Shown: positions 43,059 through 52,524, numbered from the stretch's first letter. The stretch is DNA of 64,000 nucleotides from Actinomycetes bacterium (GCA_021798985.1 JAJZBI010000002.1:62001-126000), one strand, 5' to 3'. Numbers and translations are program-made. The notes: generated from the letters alone by a model not told the origin.

Positions 43059-43757
43059 TCACCGGGCGATGCCGGCCGCCCGCGCCGCGGCGAGCAGCGG
43101 CGCCGCCGAGCCGGGCCAGCCGAAGACCGCCCAGCTGGCACCGGCCGCCGCGAGGCCGGCAAGGTGCCGTTGCGCGGCGTCGGGATCGGCCGGCAGGCTC
43201 CCGCCCCAGGTCGCCTCCGAGAACCGGGCGATCGCCGCCACCTCCTCGGCGGGCGCGGCCCACAGGTTCACCACCGCGCCGGCGTGGCGCGCCATCGAGA
43301 TCGTGCGCGGATCGCGCCCGCCCACCCAGGTGGCCACGCCCTCGCCGACCAGTCGCCGCGCCAGGGCGCCGACAGCAGCGCGCCGCTCGGACGCCGGGGC
43401 GTGCCGCAGGCCATAGGCGCGCTGCTCGGGCACGCTCATCTGGTCCCCGGTGCCGAGCCCCGCGATCAACCGCTCGCCGATCAGGCTGCGCAACGTCATC
43501 AGCTGGGAGAAGAGCACCTCGTCGGCGACGAGGCCGACGCGGGCGACCAAGGTCCCGAGCGCGACGGTGCGCGTCATGGCCGCGAGCAGGCCGAGGAAGG
43601 GGAACGGCGCGATCGCCGGCCGACCGGGCTCGCCGAGTGGCCACAGGTGGTCGTAGCAAAAGCAGCCGTCGATGCCGGCTTCCTCGGCCTCCTGCGCGGC
43701 CCGGCGCGCCGCGGAGGCGTCGTGAGAGAAGGTCGGCAGGACGACGCCGAGGCGCAC
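43059..43757 (-). CDS. LLM class flavin/F420-dependent oxidoreductase, short form
   Basis: 232 aa from GTG 43757, about 60 residues shorter than usual. RLGVVLPTFSHD, GIDGCFCYDHLWPLG and TLRSLIGERLIAGLGTGD are luciferase-family signatures, and WVGGRDPRTISMARHAGAVVNLW the second-half barrel segment. It starts 3 nt after the SRPBCC gene stop, so the two are cotranscribed. The substrate is unknown. Confidence 0.8.
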   Translation of the reverse strand: MRLGVVLPTFSHDASAARRAAQEAEEAGIDGCFCYDHLWPLGEPGRPAIAPFPFLGLLAAMTRTVALGTLVARVGLVADEVLFSQLMTLRSLIGERLIAGLGTGDQMSVPEQRAYGLRHAPASERRAAVGALARRLVGEGVATWVGGRDPRTISMARHAGAVVNLWAAPAEEVAAIARFSEATWGGSLPADPDAAQRHLAGLAAAGASWAVFGWPGSAAPLLAAARAAGIAR

Positions 43758-43760
43758 CGA

Positions 43761-44201
43761 CTAGGCGCCGAGCTCGACGCGCGCCTTCAAGTCCCGCACC
43801 GCGGCGTGGAGGATGTGGCCCTCCGCCCGGCGCTTCACGAAGCCAGGGATCGGGACCCGCAGCTCGACCGCGAGCTCGTAGCGGACCTCGGTGCCGCCGT
43901 CGCTGCGCGGCGTGAAGCGGTAGCTCCCGTCCAGGCGGTTGGTGAGATCCCCCTCCTTTTGGATCCACGCCACGCGCTCGGGCGCGCCCGACCAGTCGTA
44001 GGCCAACACGTAGCTCGTCGAGCGACCAAACGCACCGGCGCGGAAGTGGACGACGGCGGCCCGTCCCTCGGTGTCGCGCTCGAGGACCTGGACCTCTTTC
44101 AGGTCGGCCACCCAGCTCGGGTACGCCTCGACGTCGGCGACGATGGCCAGGCAGCGCTCTGGCGTGCCGGCCACGATCATCGTCTCCGCGGTGTGCTCCA
44201 C
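43761..44201 (-). CDS. SRPBCC (START-like) polyketide cyclase/dehydrase family protein
   Basis: 146 aa from GTG 44201 (GGAGGGCCC before it). TMIVAGTPERCLAIVADVEAYPSWVADLKEV is the conserved N-terminal strand-helix of the coenzyme Q-binding/polyketide cyclase-like START proteins; the long C-terminal helix (KRRAEGHILHAAVRDLKARVEL) covers the hydrophobic pocket. It binds a lipid or aromatic ligand of unknown identity. Confidence 0.85.
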   Translation of the reverse strand: MEHTAETMIVAGTPERCLAIVADVEAYPSWVADLKEVQVLERDTEGRAAVVHFRAGAFGRSTSYVLAYDWSGAPERVAWIQKEGDLTNRLDGSYRFTPRSDGGTEVRYELAVELRVPIPGFVKRRAEGHILHAAVRDLKARVELGA

Positions 44202-44267
44202 GGGCCCTCCTGCCTCCTTTGTCCTCCGCCAGCCTCCCACAGCCAGGCGCCCCGCATGCAGCTTGCC

Positions 44268-45398
44268 TCAGCCGGCGGCGGTGCGAAGCGCATCGGCGAG
44301 GCGTCGGGCGAGCAGGTCGTAGGAGAACTCCTCGACCGCGCGGCGGCGACCCGCTGCGCCAAAGCGCGCCCGCACCTCGGCGTCCGCGAGCAGACGGGCG
44401 AGCGCGGCTTTGACCGCCTCGACGTCGCCCGGGCGGTCGACGACGAGGCCGGTCTCCTCGTGGGCGACGGCCTCCTCGCTCCCCCCCGAGCGACCGGCCA
44501 GCACCGCCACGCCGGCCGCGGCGGCCTCGAGGAAGACGATGCCGAAGCCCTCCTGCTCGAGGCCGAGCCAGCGGTCCCGGCAGCACATCGCCGCCACGTC
44601 GGCCGCCGCCAGCAGCCGGGGCAGCTGTTCGTCGCTGACGCGGCCAAGGAAGCGCACCGGGGCGCGATGGCGCTCGGCGAGGCGCGCCAGGCGCCGGGCG
44701 TCCCGGCCGGTCCCGCCGATCGCGAGGCTGAGGTCGGGCTCGTTCCCCGCCAGCGCGCCGACCGCCTCGATCAGCACGTCGAAGCCCTTGCGCGGAACGA
44801 GCCGGCTGACCCCGACCACGAGGCGGCCGGCGAGGGGCAGCCCGAGGTCGGCACGCGCCGCGGCGCGTGCTGCCGGCTCGAGTGGCGTGAAGCGGTCACC
44901 GTCGACCCCGGGGGGGACGACCACGAGCGGGGGCACTGCCCGCCCGAGGAGGCGGTGCACCTCGGCCGCGGGGTAGCCGCCCGCGGCGACGAGGAGCGCA
45001 GCGCCGCCAAGCACGCGGGCTAGGCGCGACCGGACACCGAACAGGCGCGCCGGGACCGTCACCTCGGCGCCGTGCAGGACCACGCCGTAGGGAAGCGACA
45101 GCTGCGGACCGATAGCGCCGATCGGCAGCGCCGGGTCCAAGAGCACGAGGCTGGCATGCCGTCGGGCCGCCTCGGCCTCGACGGCGCGGCGCACCGAGGC
45201 CAGCGGCAAGAGCATCGGTGTCGCAAGGCGCGCGATCGGATGCGGCGCCGCGGCGTCGAAGGCCGCGGCGTCGCGCTGCGCGATAGTGAGCACGCTGACC
45301 GAGCCGGGGGGCTGGCGCCGCCAGAGCTCGTAGAGATAGGACTGGATCCCCCCCAGCTTGGGCGGATAGTCATTGGTGACCAGCAGGACGTGGCTCAT
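44268..45398 (-). CDS. GT4 family glycosyltransferase, PimB-like
   Basis: 376 aa GT-B enzyme. LVTNDYPPKLGGIQSYLYEL opens the acceptor domain as in actinobacterial PimB/PimC mannosyltransferases. VGVSRLVPRKGFDVLIEA and the GLEQEGFGIVFLEAAAAGVAVLAGRSGGSEEAV nucleotide-sugar site (E-x7-E motif) define the donor domain. It likely transfers mannose from GDP-mannose to a phosphatidylinositol mannoside at the inner membrane face; other acceptors are possible. Confidence 0.87.
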   Translation of the reverse strand: MSHVLLVTNDYPPKLGGIQSYLYELWRRQPPGSVSVLTIAQRDAAAFDAAAPHPIARLATPMLLPLASVRRAVEAEAARRHASLVLLDPALPIGAIGPQLSLPYGVVLHGAEVTVPARLFGVRSRLARVLGGAALLVAAGGYPAAEVHRLLGRAVPPLVVVPPGVDGDRFTPLEPAARAAARADLGLPLAGRLVVGVSRLVPRKGFDVLIEAVGALAGNEPDLSLAIGGTGRDARRLARLAERHRAPVRFLGRVSDEQLPRLLAAADVAAMCCRDRWLGLEQEGFGIVFLEAAAAGVAVLAGRSGGSEEAVAHEETGLVVDRPGDVEAVKAALARLLADAEVRARFGAAGRRRAVEEFSYDLLARRLADALRTAAG

Positions 45399-45413
45399 GC
45401 TGGCCCGCGTGTC

Positions 45414-45620
45414 TCAGCCCACGCGGCGCTCGTGGCGCAGCGCCGGCACCAAGCCGGCCTGCTGGAGCAGGCGCACCGCCCGCGCCTCGTCGGCGCCGAT
45501 GACGATGGCGTCGCTCGGCTCCCGGCTGAGCACGTAGGTGACGACGCAGTCCTCGCAGGCGTCGCTGCGGCGCAGTGCGCACTCCTCACAGCTGATGTGG
45601 ATGCTGCCGGCTGCCACCAT
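45414..45620 (-). CDS. Small conserved protein with two CxxC-type pairs (68 aa)
   Basis: ATG 45620 has GAGGAG about 8 nt upstream. ISCEECALRRSDACEDCVVTYVL contains four cysteines in two pairs, suggesting a zinc or iron-sulfur site; the rest (VIGADEARAVRLLQQAGLVPALRH) is a helix typical of small actinobacterial hypothetical proteins. Function unknown. It ends 15 bp before the glycosyltransferase start and could be cotranscribed with it. Confidence 0.65.
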   Translation of the reverse strand: MVAAGSIHISCEECALRRSDACEDCVVTYVLSREPSDAIVIGADEARAVRLLQQAGLVPALRHERRVG

Positions 45621-45717
45621 CTCGCACGCTCCTCGCCACCTCGCCGGCTCGGCGCCGGCCCACGTGGACGATGATCGCAATCGGGTGTGACAGCGCGTGG
45701 CCCTGTTCGGTCTCCCA

Positions 45718-46305
45718 TCAGCGCGCGGACAGCGCCTCGGCGAGCGCCCGAAAGGCACGGCCGCGGGCGGAGACGGCATGCTTTTCGAGCGGCGACAGCT
45801 CGCCAAAGGTGCGGCCGTCGCCTCCCTCGGGGACGAAGACCGGGTCATAGCCGAAGCCGCCCTCGCCGCGCGGCGCGTGGGTGATCGCCCCCTCGACGCG
45901 GCCCTCGGCGACGACCTCCCGGCCGTCGGGGAAGCGCACCAGCGCCACGGTGTGGAACCGCGCCGTGCGCTGCGTGCTCCCCGACAACTCGGCCAACAGC
46001 TTGGCGACGTTGTCGGCATAGGTCGCGGCCTCGCCCGCGTAGCGCGCCGAGTGCACCCCGGGCGCGCCATCGAGGGCATCGACCTCGAGGCCGCTGTCGT
46101 CGGCGACCGCTGCCATCCCCGTCGCCGCGACGAGCGCCTCGGCCTTCAAGCGGGCGTTGGCGAGAAAGTCCTCGCCAGTCTCGTCGACCTCGCCGACCCA
46201 GTCCGGGCGCGGCACCAGCTCGAGCTCGTCGCCGAGCGCGCCCGCCAGCAGTTCTTGGATCTCCGCCGCCTTGTCAGCGTTCGCCGAGGCGAGCACCAAT
46301 CGCAT
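45718..46305 (-). CDS. rdgB: dITP/XTP pyrophosphatase (non-canonical purine NTPase)
   Basis: 195 aa from ATG 46305; GTG 46311, overlapping the rph stop, is the alternative. RLVLASANADKAAEIQELL, ETGEDFLANARLKAEA, VADDSGLEVDALDGAPGVHSARYAG and GEGGFGYDPVFVPEG are the ordered HAM1/RdgB motifs. It removes dITP, dXTP and XTP from nucleotide pools. The rph-rdgB pairing is conserved in many bacteria. Confidence 0.95.
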   Translation of the reverse strand: MRLVLASANADKAAEIQELLAGALGDELELVPRPDWVGEVDETGEDFLANARLKAEALVAATGMAAVADDSGLEVDALDGAPGVHSARYAGEAATYADNVAKLLAELSGSTQRTARFHTVALVRFPDGREVVAEGRVEGAITHAPRGEGGFGYDPVFVPEGGDGRTFGELSPLEKHAVSARGRAFRALAEALSAR

Positions 46306-46307
46306 GC

Positions 46308-47066
46308 TCACGCCCGGGGCGAGCGCGCGAGCGGCGGCTCGGCGAGCATCTCCTGCTGGGCGGCGAGCAGCTCGTTGATGCCGAGCTCGGCCAGGCCGAG
46401 CAGCTCGTCGAGCTCGCTACGCGAGAACGCGACCTGCTCGGCGGTGCCCTGGATCTCGACGAAGCGCCCGGCCGAGGTCATCACAACGTTCATGTCGACC
46501 TCGGCGCGCGAGTCCTCGGAGTAGTCGAGATCGAGCATGCACACAGCATCGACGACGCCGACCGAGACGGCGGCGCACGCCTCGCGCAGCGGGTGGGCTT
46601 TCAGCGCACCGGCCTGGACGAGCCGCTGCAGCGCGTCGTGTAGGGCGATGTAGGCACCCGAGATGGCCGCCGTGCGCGTCCCGCCGTCGGCCTGCAGCAC
46701 GTCACAGTCGACGACCACCTGGCGCTCACCGAGCGCCACCAGGTCGCACACGGCGCGCAGGCTGCGCCCGATCAGGCGCTGGATCTCCTGGGTCCGCCCC
46801 GACTGTCGGCCGCGCACCGCCTCGCGCGAGACGCGCTCGCTCGAGGATCCCGGCAACAGCGAGTACTCGGCGGTCACCCAGCCCTTGCCCGTCCCCCGCA
46901 AGAACCTCGGGACGTCCTCTTCGATCGAGGCCGTGCACAGCACGCGCGTCCGGCCCATCGAGACGAGCACCGACCCGGCGGCGAACTCGGTGAAGTCCCG
47001 CTCGAGGCGCACCGGCCGCAGCTCGTCGAGCTGGCGGCCGTCGCGACGGCGGAGATCGGCGTCGGG
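46308..47066 (-). CDS. rph: Ribonuclease PH
   Basis: 252 aa; ATG 47066 has AAGGAG upstream. [39 protein letters not shown] and [20 protein letters not shown] are the phosphate- and RNA-binding segments; [21 protein letters not shown] is the catalytic signature. It trims tRNA 3' ends phosphorolytically. It lies 34 nt after the PQ-loop gene and overlaps rdgB. Confidence 0.95.
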   Translation of the reverse strand, partial: PDADLRRRDGRQLDELRPVRLERDFTEFAAGSVLVSMGRTRVLCTASIEEDVPRFLRGTGKGWVTAEYSLLPGSSSERVSREAVRGRQSGRTQEIQRLIGRSLRAVCDLVALGERQVVVDCDVLQADGGTRTAAISGAYIALHDALQRLVQAGALKAHPLREACAAVSVGVVDAVCMLDLDYSEDSRAEVDMNVVMTSAGRFVEIQGTAEQVAFSRSELDELLGLAELGINELLAAQQEMLAEPPLARSPRA

Positions 47067-47100
47067 CATGGGGCTCCTTCCCTGGCAGGCTCGTGGCACC

Positions 47101-47736
47101 CTAACGGGTGGCTGCCTCCCGGGCGAGCGTGCGGGCGCGCGAGGAGGAGACGATCGCGATCGAGATCGCCGCTGCGCTCGGCAGCATCACGATCGTGGGC
47201 ACGTACACCGCGACCTTGTGGATGAACAGCCCGTACGCGCCCCAGGCGATCGAGCCGCACAGGGCGAGCAGCCAGCTCGACAGCGAGACCCCCGAGAGGT
47301 CACGTGCGCGCAGCGCGATCACCAGCTGCGGCAGGTACAAGCTGAGCGAGCCGGCGACCGAGACCGCCGCCTCGATCCCCTCGACGTGGCCGAGCGCGCA
47401 GAGCACGCTCAACAGCGCGACGGCCGCCGAGACGAGCGCGGTCAACACGAGCGTGCGCGCTACCTCCTTGCGCCGCCGCGCCACCAAGACGACGACCGCC
47501 AGGCACAGCAGGCCGTTCGGGACGTTGGTTGCGACCTCGGCGGGCACCTTGGCGAAGAACCCATAGATGGTCCACAGCTCGGCGACGGCGAGCAGCAAGA
47601 CCCAGGTCGAGACCGAGACGCCCTCGGCGCCGTGGCGGGCGACGCGCACGCCCTGGGGGACGGTCCGGGCGATCGTCAGGCCAGGGGCGACCACGGCGAG
47701 CACCGCCGTCACATCGCTTGCCACCGAGCCGGCCAC
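47101..47736 (-). CDS. Tandem PQ-loop (SWEET-like) membrane protein
   Basis: 211 aa from GTG 47736 with AGGAGGG upstream. Two homologous triple-helix units are visible: [21 protein letters not shown] (about 26-46) and [21 protein letters not shown] (about 134-154), each a PQ motif with helices after it. Most bacterial SemiSWEETs have one unit; this protein joins two. A sugar or amino acid carrier role is plausible. Confidence 0.75.
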   Translation of the reverse strand: MAGSVASDVTAVLAVVAPGLTIARTVPQGVRVARHGAEGVSVSTWVLLLAVAELWTIYGFFAKVPAEVATNVPNGLLCLAVVVLVARRRKEVARTLVLTALVSAAVALLSVLCALGHVEGIEAAVSVAGSLSLYLPQLVIALRARDLSGVSLSSWLLALCGSIAWGAYGLFIHKVAVYVPTIVMLPSAAAISIAIVSSSRARTLAREAATR

Positions 47737-47795
47737 GTCGCCCTCCTGGCACCACGCTATTGCATCGGTTCAGCGCGTGCCGCAACTCCGGCCGA

Positions 47796-48596
47796 TCAGC
47801 ACACGAACGGCTCGGCGACCCCGATCTCGCGACCAAGCAGCCGCCCGCCCATCTCGGCGAAGTGCCCGACGTCGCCCGAGGAGTAAAAGCGGTGCAGCGG
47901 CGGCTCCCCGGGGGGGCGGCCGATGCCGGTCGCTGCGAGCACGGAGCGGACGTCAAAGGCCGTCTCCTCTGCGGAGGAGACGAGGACCACCTCGCGACCC
48001 ATCACATCGGCGATGGTGCGGGCGAGGTAGGGGTAGTGGGTGCAGCCAAGCAGCAAGGTATCGACGTCGCGCTCGCGAAGCGGCGCCAGCAGGCGCTCGG
48101 CGAGCACGTGCACCTGGTCGGTGTCGAGCTCGCCGCGCTCGACGAACTCGACGAAACCCGGACAGGCAGCACAGTGCAGATCGACCGGCGCGCGCATCGC
48201 CTCGGCGAGGTGCTGGTACGAGCCCGACGCGATCGTCCCGACCGTGCCGATGACGCCGACCTGGGCGTTGCGCGTCGCCTGGACGGCGGCACGCAGCCCC
48301 GGCTCGATCACCCCGAGCACCGGCACGCGGAATCGAGCACGCAGCTCCTCGAGCGCCGCCGAGGCCGCGGTATTGCACGCGACGACCACCATCTTCACGT
48401 CGTGGCGCTCGACCAGCGTGGCCGTCAGCTCGATGGCAAAGCGGCGGACCTCGTCAGCCGGACGTGGCCCGTAGGGGTAGCGGCCGGTGTCGCCGAGATA
48501 GACGAGCTGCTCGTGGGGCAGCAGATCGAGCAGGGCCCGGACGACGGTCAGGCCGCCGAACCCGCTGTCGAAGATGCCGATCGGCCGCTCGTCCAC
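47796..48596 (-). CDS. murI: Glutamate racemase
   Basis: 266 aa from GTG 48596. IGIFDSGFGGLTVVRAL, the catalytic cysteines in VVACNTAASA and LLLGCTHYPYL, and YLGDTGRYPYG are diagnostic. It supplies D-glutamate for peptidoglycan in the cytoplasm. A leaderless -10 precedes it, overlapping the end of the small membrane protein gene upstream. Confidence 0.95.
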   Translation of the reverse strand: MDERPIGIFDSGFGGLTVVRALLDLLPHEQLVYLGDTGRYPYGPRPADEVRRFAIELTATLVERHDVKMVVVACNTAASAALEELRARFRVPVLGVIEPGLRAAVQATRNAQVGVIGTVGTIASGSYQHLAEAMRAPVDLHCAACPGFVEFVERGELDTDQVHVLAERLLAPLRERDVDTLLLGCTHYPYLARTIADVMGREVVLVSSAEETAFDVRSVLAATGIGRPPGEPPLHRFYSSGDVGHFAEMGGRLLGREIGVAEPFVC

Positions 48597-48603
48597 TCCC
48601 GCC

Positions 48604-48609
48604 AGGCTA
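48604..48609 (-). promoter_or_regulatory. -10 box TAGCCT of murI (leaderless)
   Basis: Minus-strand TAGCCT, 7 nt, GTG 48596. The box includes the TAG stop codon of the upstream small gene. Confidence 0.5.
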
Positions 48610-48804
48610 CGCGGCGGCGCGCTCCTCGCCGCGGTGCTCGGGCGCCACGGAGGCGACCGGGGTGACCGGCGCTGCTGCCGCCTGCTCGTGCTCGGGGCTC
48701 GTGCGCTCGCGCCGCTCGCTCAGCATCGTCACGACCAGCGGCACCACCGTCACGGCGACCGCCAGCACCATCAAGGGGATCAGGATCATCATCATCATCG
48801 TCAT
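48607..48804 (-). CDS. Small single-helix membrane protein (65 aa)
   Basis: ATG 48804 has AGGTGA 5 nt upstream; GTG 48813 is a possible earlier start. Met-rich N-terminus, one transmembrane helix (about 5-28, ILIPLMVLAVAVTVVPLVV), then a charged and Ala/Pro-rich cytoplasmic tail. Function not recognised. Its stop lies in the murI promoter. Confidence 0.5.
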   Translation of the reverse strand: MTMMMMILIPLMVLAVAVTVVPLVVTMLSERRERTSPEHEQAAAAPVTPVASVAPEHRGEERAAA

Positions 48805-49041
48805 CAGGCTCACCTGAACCTTCTCGCCCGCTCCTCGCGAGCGCCTCGGGGGCGGGGGTCCCGGTCGGCCCTCCCCCTCGAAGCTAAGGGTCGATCGCCG
48901 CACGAGGAGCCCACGCGGACCCCGCTGAGCGCCAGCCATGAATCGCGCCGACACCGCGGCGAAGCGTCGTCTTGTCGACACCGGTCGGCAACAATGCATC
49001 GAGCGGGCTGCCACCGTGGGCGACACGCGCCAGGAGAGGCA

Positions 49042-49749
49042 ATGGGCGAGCAAGTGCCAAAGCAGCGGATCCTGGTGGTCGACGACGAGCCCTCGATCGT
49101 CGACTCGGTGGCCACGGTGCTGCGCTACGAGGGCTTTGAGGTCGAACAGGCCGAGTCGGGGCGCGCCGGCCTCGCCAAGGCGCAAGAGGGCGGCTTCGAC
49201 CTCGTGGTCTTGGACGTGATGCTCCCCGATCTCGACGGCTTCGAGGTGACCCGGCGGCTGCGGGCGGACGGGATCGCCACGCCCGTGCTCTTCCTCACCG
49301 CCAAGGGCGAGCCCGAGGACATGGTCGAAGGCCTCGGTGTCGGCGGGGACGACTACGTCGCCAAGCCCTTCTCGCTCGCCGTCGTTGTCGCCCGGGTCCG
49401 GGCGATCTTGCGGCGCTCCAAGCCCGAGCACGCCGACACGCGGCTTCGCTTCGCCGATCTCGAGATGGACGAGGAGAGCCACGAGGTGTGGCGCGGCGGC
49501 GTCGCCGTGCCGTTGACGGCGACGGAGTTCAACGTGCTCCGACTGTTCTTGCTGAACCCCCGGCGAGTGCTCTCCAAGGACCAGATCATCGACCACGTCT
49601 GGCACTACGACTTCGGCGGCAACCAGAACATCGTCGAGACCTACGTCGGCTACCTCCGGCGCAAGCTCGACGCACTCGGCCCGCCGCTTATCCACACGAT
49701 CCGGCTCGTCGGCTACGTGCTGCGCGAGCCGGACGCGAGCGGCGGCTAG
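49042..49749 (+). CDS. OmpR/PhoB family response regulator
   Basis: 235 aa; ATG 49042 has AGGAGAGG upstream. Receiver residues Asp14, Asp15, phospho-acceptor Asp58, Thr86 and Lys108 are all present. The winged HTH runs from about 130 to 228 (LTATEFNVLRLFLLNPRRVLSK, HVWHYDFGG, TYVGYLRRKLD). Resembles the TcrA/PrrA-type actinobacterial regulators. The kinase starts directly after its stop codon. Confidence 0.93.
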   Translation: MGEQVPKQRILVVDDEPSIVDSVATVLRYEGFEVEQAESGRAGLAKAQEGGFDLVVLDVMLPDLDGFEVTRRLRADGIATPVLFLTAKGEPEDMVEGLGVGGDDYVAKPFSLAVVVARVRAILRRSKPEHADTRLRFADLEMDEESHEVWRGGVAVPLTATEFNVLRLFLLNPRRVLSKDQIIDHVWHYDFGGNQNIVETYVGYLRRKLDALGPPLIHTIRLVGYVLREPDASGG

Positions 49750-51525
49750 ATGAGCCTGCGTACGCGCCTGCTGCTGGCCGTGGGCGCGGTGCTCTTGCTG
49801 GCGCTCGCCGCCACCGACCTCATCGTGAGCGCCGAGCTCCGCGCGTCGCTGTTCCGCCAGGTCGACGCCTCGCTCGCCGCCGCCCAGAGCGCGATCGCCC
49901 AGCCGCTGGCGCACCGATCAGCCGGCGACGGCGAGACCCGCGACCCTGACGGCGGGCGCCCGAACGACCACGACCGCGACGACCGCCTCGCCGCGGGGGC
50001 CCTCCAGGCTGGCGTGCTCCTGCCCGCGACGAGCGCACCGGTCGCGGTGGCCAACCCCCAGCCAAGCGTGCCGAACTTTTGCGACCAGGTCGGCCTGGCG
50101 GTCGCCCCCGGCGCGTTCGTCGAGCTGCGCAGCGCCAGTGGCACCCCGGTCGCCGGCTACGTCTGCCCGGCCCACGTCGACGACGTCTCCTACACCCCCA
50201 AGCTCCCGGCGCGACTGTCCGGGCTGCGCTCGCCGGCGAGCGACGGCTCGCCCCGGATCACCTACTTCACCGCCGACTCGACGAGCGCGAGCGGGCCGGA
50301 GTTCCGCGTCTCAGCCGCCCGCCTGCCCCCCGGCGCGCCGGGCGCCGAGCTGATCGTCGCCAGCCAGCTCGGCAACGTGCAGCACACCCTCGACCAGCTC
50401 ACCTCCATCGAGCTCGTCGTCTCCGGCGCCGCCCTCGTGATCGGCACGCTGCTCGGCTGGCTCCTCGTCCACCTCGACCTGCGGCCGCTGCGCGACATCG
50501 AGCGAACCGCCGGGGCGATCGCCGGCGGCGACCTCGAGTCCCGGGTGCCCGGCGCCAACCAGCGCACCGAGGTCGGCCACGTCGCCTCGGCCCTCAACCT
50601 CATGCTCGGGCGGATCGAGGAGGCCTTCGCCGCCCGCGACGCCACCGAGGCCGAGCTGCGCGAGTCCGAGGAGCGCCTACGGCGCTTCGTCGGCGACGCC
50701 TCCCATGAGCTGCGCACGCCGATCGCCGCCGTGTCCGCCTACGCCGAGCTCTTCCACCAGGGCGCGGCGAACCGCCCCGACGACCTCCAGCGGGCGATGA
50801 CCGGGATCCGCTCGGAGACGGCGCGCATGAGCCACCTCGTCGAAGACCTCTTGCTCCTCGCCCGCCTAGACGAGGGCCGCCCGCTCGAGCGGCAGCTGAT
50901 CGAGCTCGTCGGCCTGTCGGCCGAGGCAATCGAGACGGCCCGCACGGTGGGCCCCGATTGGCCGATCCGCCTCAGTGCCTCCGAGCCGGTCGAGCTGCTC
51001 GGCGACGCGCTGCGGCTCCGCCAGGTCCTCGACAACCTGCTCGCCAACGTCCGGGCGCACACCTCAGCGGGGACCGAGGTCGCCGTGCAGGTGCGCCGCG
51101 AGGGCCCGAACGCCGTGCTGGAGGTCGCCGACAACGGCCCCGGCATGGCGCCGGCAGACGCCGCCAAGGTCTTCGACCGCTTCTATCGCGCCGACAAGTC
51201 CCGTTCGCGCGCCCGCGGCGGCTCTGGGCTGGGCCTGGCGATCGTCGCCTCGATCGTCGCCGCCCACGAGGGCTCGGTGCACGTGACGAGCGAGCTCGGC
51301 GCGGGCACGACCTTCACCGTCGTCCTGCCGCGGGCGCTCGGCGAGCTCGACCACGAGGCCGCAGCGGGACCGGGCGCCAGCGAGGTGACGGACGGCCCAG
51401 CATCAAAGGACCGCGTAGCGCCCGCGGACGCCGCCCGACGCGTGGACGACGGACCCGAGCGCGGCGCCGCGGGGCGCCCCGGCGGCGCGGCGGGCCCGAG
51501 CCGGGGGCGCCCCGGCGCGCAGTGA
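49750..51525 (+). CDS. Two-component sensor histidine kinase (HisKA/HATPase)
   Basis: 591 aa. Helix 1 (about 5-28), an extracytoplasmic sensor domain with two cysteines (Cys111, Cys139) and an unusual Asp/Arg-rich patch near 60-80, helix 2 (about 220-240), HAMP, HisKA with His319 (DASHELRTPIAAV), then HATPase (N box LDNLLANVRAH, ADNGPGM, GGSGLGLAI). The last 70 residues are Gly/Ala/Arg-rich. It phosphorylates the regulator encoded immediately upstream; the following secreted-repeat and membrane proteins may be targets or accessory partners. Confidence 0.92.
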   Translation: MSLRTRLLLAVGAVLLLALAATDLIVSAELRASLFRQVDASLAAAQSAIAQPLAHRSAGDGETRDPDGGRPNDHDRDDRLAAGALQAGVLLPATSAPVAVANPQPSVPNFCDQVGLAVAPGAFVELRSASGTPVAGYVCPAHVDDVSYTPKLPARLSGLRSPASDGSPRITYFTADSTSASGPEFRVSAARLPPGAPGAELIVASQLGNVQHTLDQLTSIELVVSGAALVIGTLLGWLLVHLDLRPLRDIERTAGAIAGGDLESRVPGANQRTEVGHVASALNLMLGRIEEAFAARDATEAELRESEERLRRFVGDASHELRTPIAAVSAYAELFHQGAANRPDDLQRAMTGIRSETARMSHLVEDLLLLARLDEGRPLERQLIELVGLSAEAIETARTVGPDWPIRLSASEPVELLGDALRLRQVLDNLLANVRAHTSAGTEVAVQVRREGPNAVLEVADNGPGMAPADAAKVFDRFYRADKSRSRARGGSGLGLAIVASIVAAHEGSVHVTSELGAGTTFTVVLPRALGELDHEAAAGPGASEVTDGPASKDRVAPADAARRVDDGPERGAAGRPGGAAGPSRGRPGAQ

Positions 51526-51587
51526 TCGGATCGCGGGCGACCGGCGTAGTGCCGACAGACGCCACCGCCCCACGAAAGGATCACGCC

Positions 51588-52097
51588 ATGGCTCGCATCC
51601 TGCGCACCAGCTCTCTCGTCGCCCTGAGCGCCACCGGCTGTCTCGCCGCAGCGGGCGGGGGGGCCGTGGCCGCCGCCCGGCCGCACGCCGTCCCGCCGCT
51701 CGTGCGCGAGGCCAGGGTCCCCCACGTCGGCACCGTGCTCGTCGATCGGGCCGGGCACACGCTCTACCGCTTCAGCGCCGACCGCGCGACCAAGGTCGCC
51801 TGCACCGCCACCTGCGCCCACCTGTGGCCGCCGCTCGTGCTCCCCAAGGCGATGCGCGCCCCGACCGCCGCGGCGGGCCTGCGCGGCCTGTCCACGATCA
51901 AAGACCCCGACGGCCAGCGCCAGGTCACCTATCGCGGCCACCCGCTGTACACGTACTCGGGCGACAAGAAGGCTGGCGAAGCCACCGGCCAGGGCCTGCT
52001 CGGCAAGTGGTTCGCCGTCACCCCGACGGTCGCCGCGCTCGGCACGCACGCCACGACGACCGCGTCGAAGAGCAGTGGCGGGGGCAGCGGCTGGTGA
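51588..52097 (+). CDS. Secreted protein with two repeats of unknown function (PF03640-type)
   Basis: 169 aa with AAAGG upstream of ATG 51588. Signal sequence at residues 5-30 (SSLVALSATGCLAAAGGGAVAA; the cysteine gives a weak lipobox). Two repeats follow: GTVLVDRAGHTLYRFSAD with VACTATCAHLWPPL, and QVTYRGHPLYTYSGDKKAGE with GLLGKWFAV. This family of secreted or lipid-anchored proteins is common in actinobacteria and lacks a known activity. Tail Ser/Gly-rich. It follows the two-component genes by 62 nt. Confidence 0.85.
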   Translation: MARILRTSSLVALSATGCLAAAGGGAVAAARPHAVPPLVREARVPHVGTVLVDRAGHTLYRFSADRATKVACTATCAHLWPPLVLPKAMRAPTAAAGLRGLSTIKDPDGQRQVTYRGHPLYTYSGDKKAGEATGQGLLGKWFAVTPTVAALGTHATTTASKSSGGGSGW

Positions 52098-52107
52098 GTT
52101 GCGGCGC

Positions 52108-52524
52108 GTGGCGGCGCGGCTGGCCCGGCGGCCCGATGATCGCGCCGTCCGCGCCGGCGCGGCCGCCGGCGCCGTCCTGGTCGCCTGGTCCGGCGCGCTC
52201 CACCTGCAGCTGTGGTCGCAGGGCTACAACGCCATCCCGAGGGTCGGGCCGCTGTTCCTCGCCCAGGCGATCACCGCCTTCGCGCTGGCCCTGGCGCTCG
52301 TGGTGTGGTGTCGCCCGATCGTGCTGCTGGCGTCCCTCGCCTTGATGCTCGGCACGATCGCCGGGTTCCTGCTCGCCATCACGGTCGGCGTGTTCGGCTT
52401 CATCGACAGCTTCCAGGCACCCGACGCGGTCTCGGCGCTCGCGATCGAGGCTGCCGCTGCGCTCGTCGTCGCGCTGAGCGGCGCGATCGCACTGGGCCGA
52501 CACGGCCCGACGAGGCGCCTTTAG
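52108..52524 (+). CDS. Four-helix membrane protein
   Basis: 138 aa from GTG 52108, with GGTGAG about 9 nt upstream; TTG 52099 is an alternative. Four hydrophobic helices (GAAAGAVLVAWSGALHLQL, FLAQAITAFALALALVVW, LLASLALMLGTIAGFLLAI, ALAIEAAAALVVALSGAI). No conserved charged motif. Function unknown. It closely follows the secreted-repeat gene, so it probably belongs to that operon. Confidence 0.65.
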   Translation: MAARLARRPDDRAVRAGAAAGAVLVAWSGALHLQLWSQGYNAIPRVGPLFLAQAITAFALALALVVWCRPIVLLASLALMLGTIAGFLLAITVGVFGFIDSFQAPDAVSALAIEAAAALVVALSGAIALGRHGPTRRL

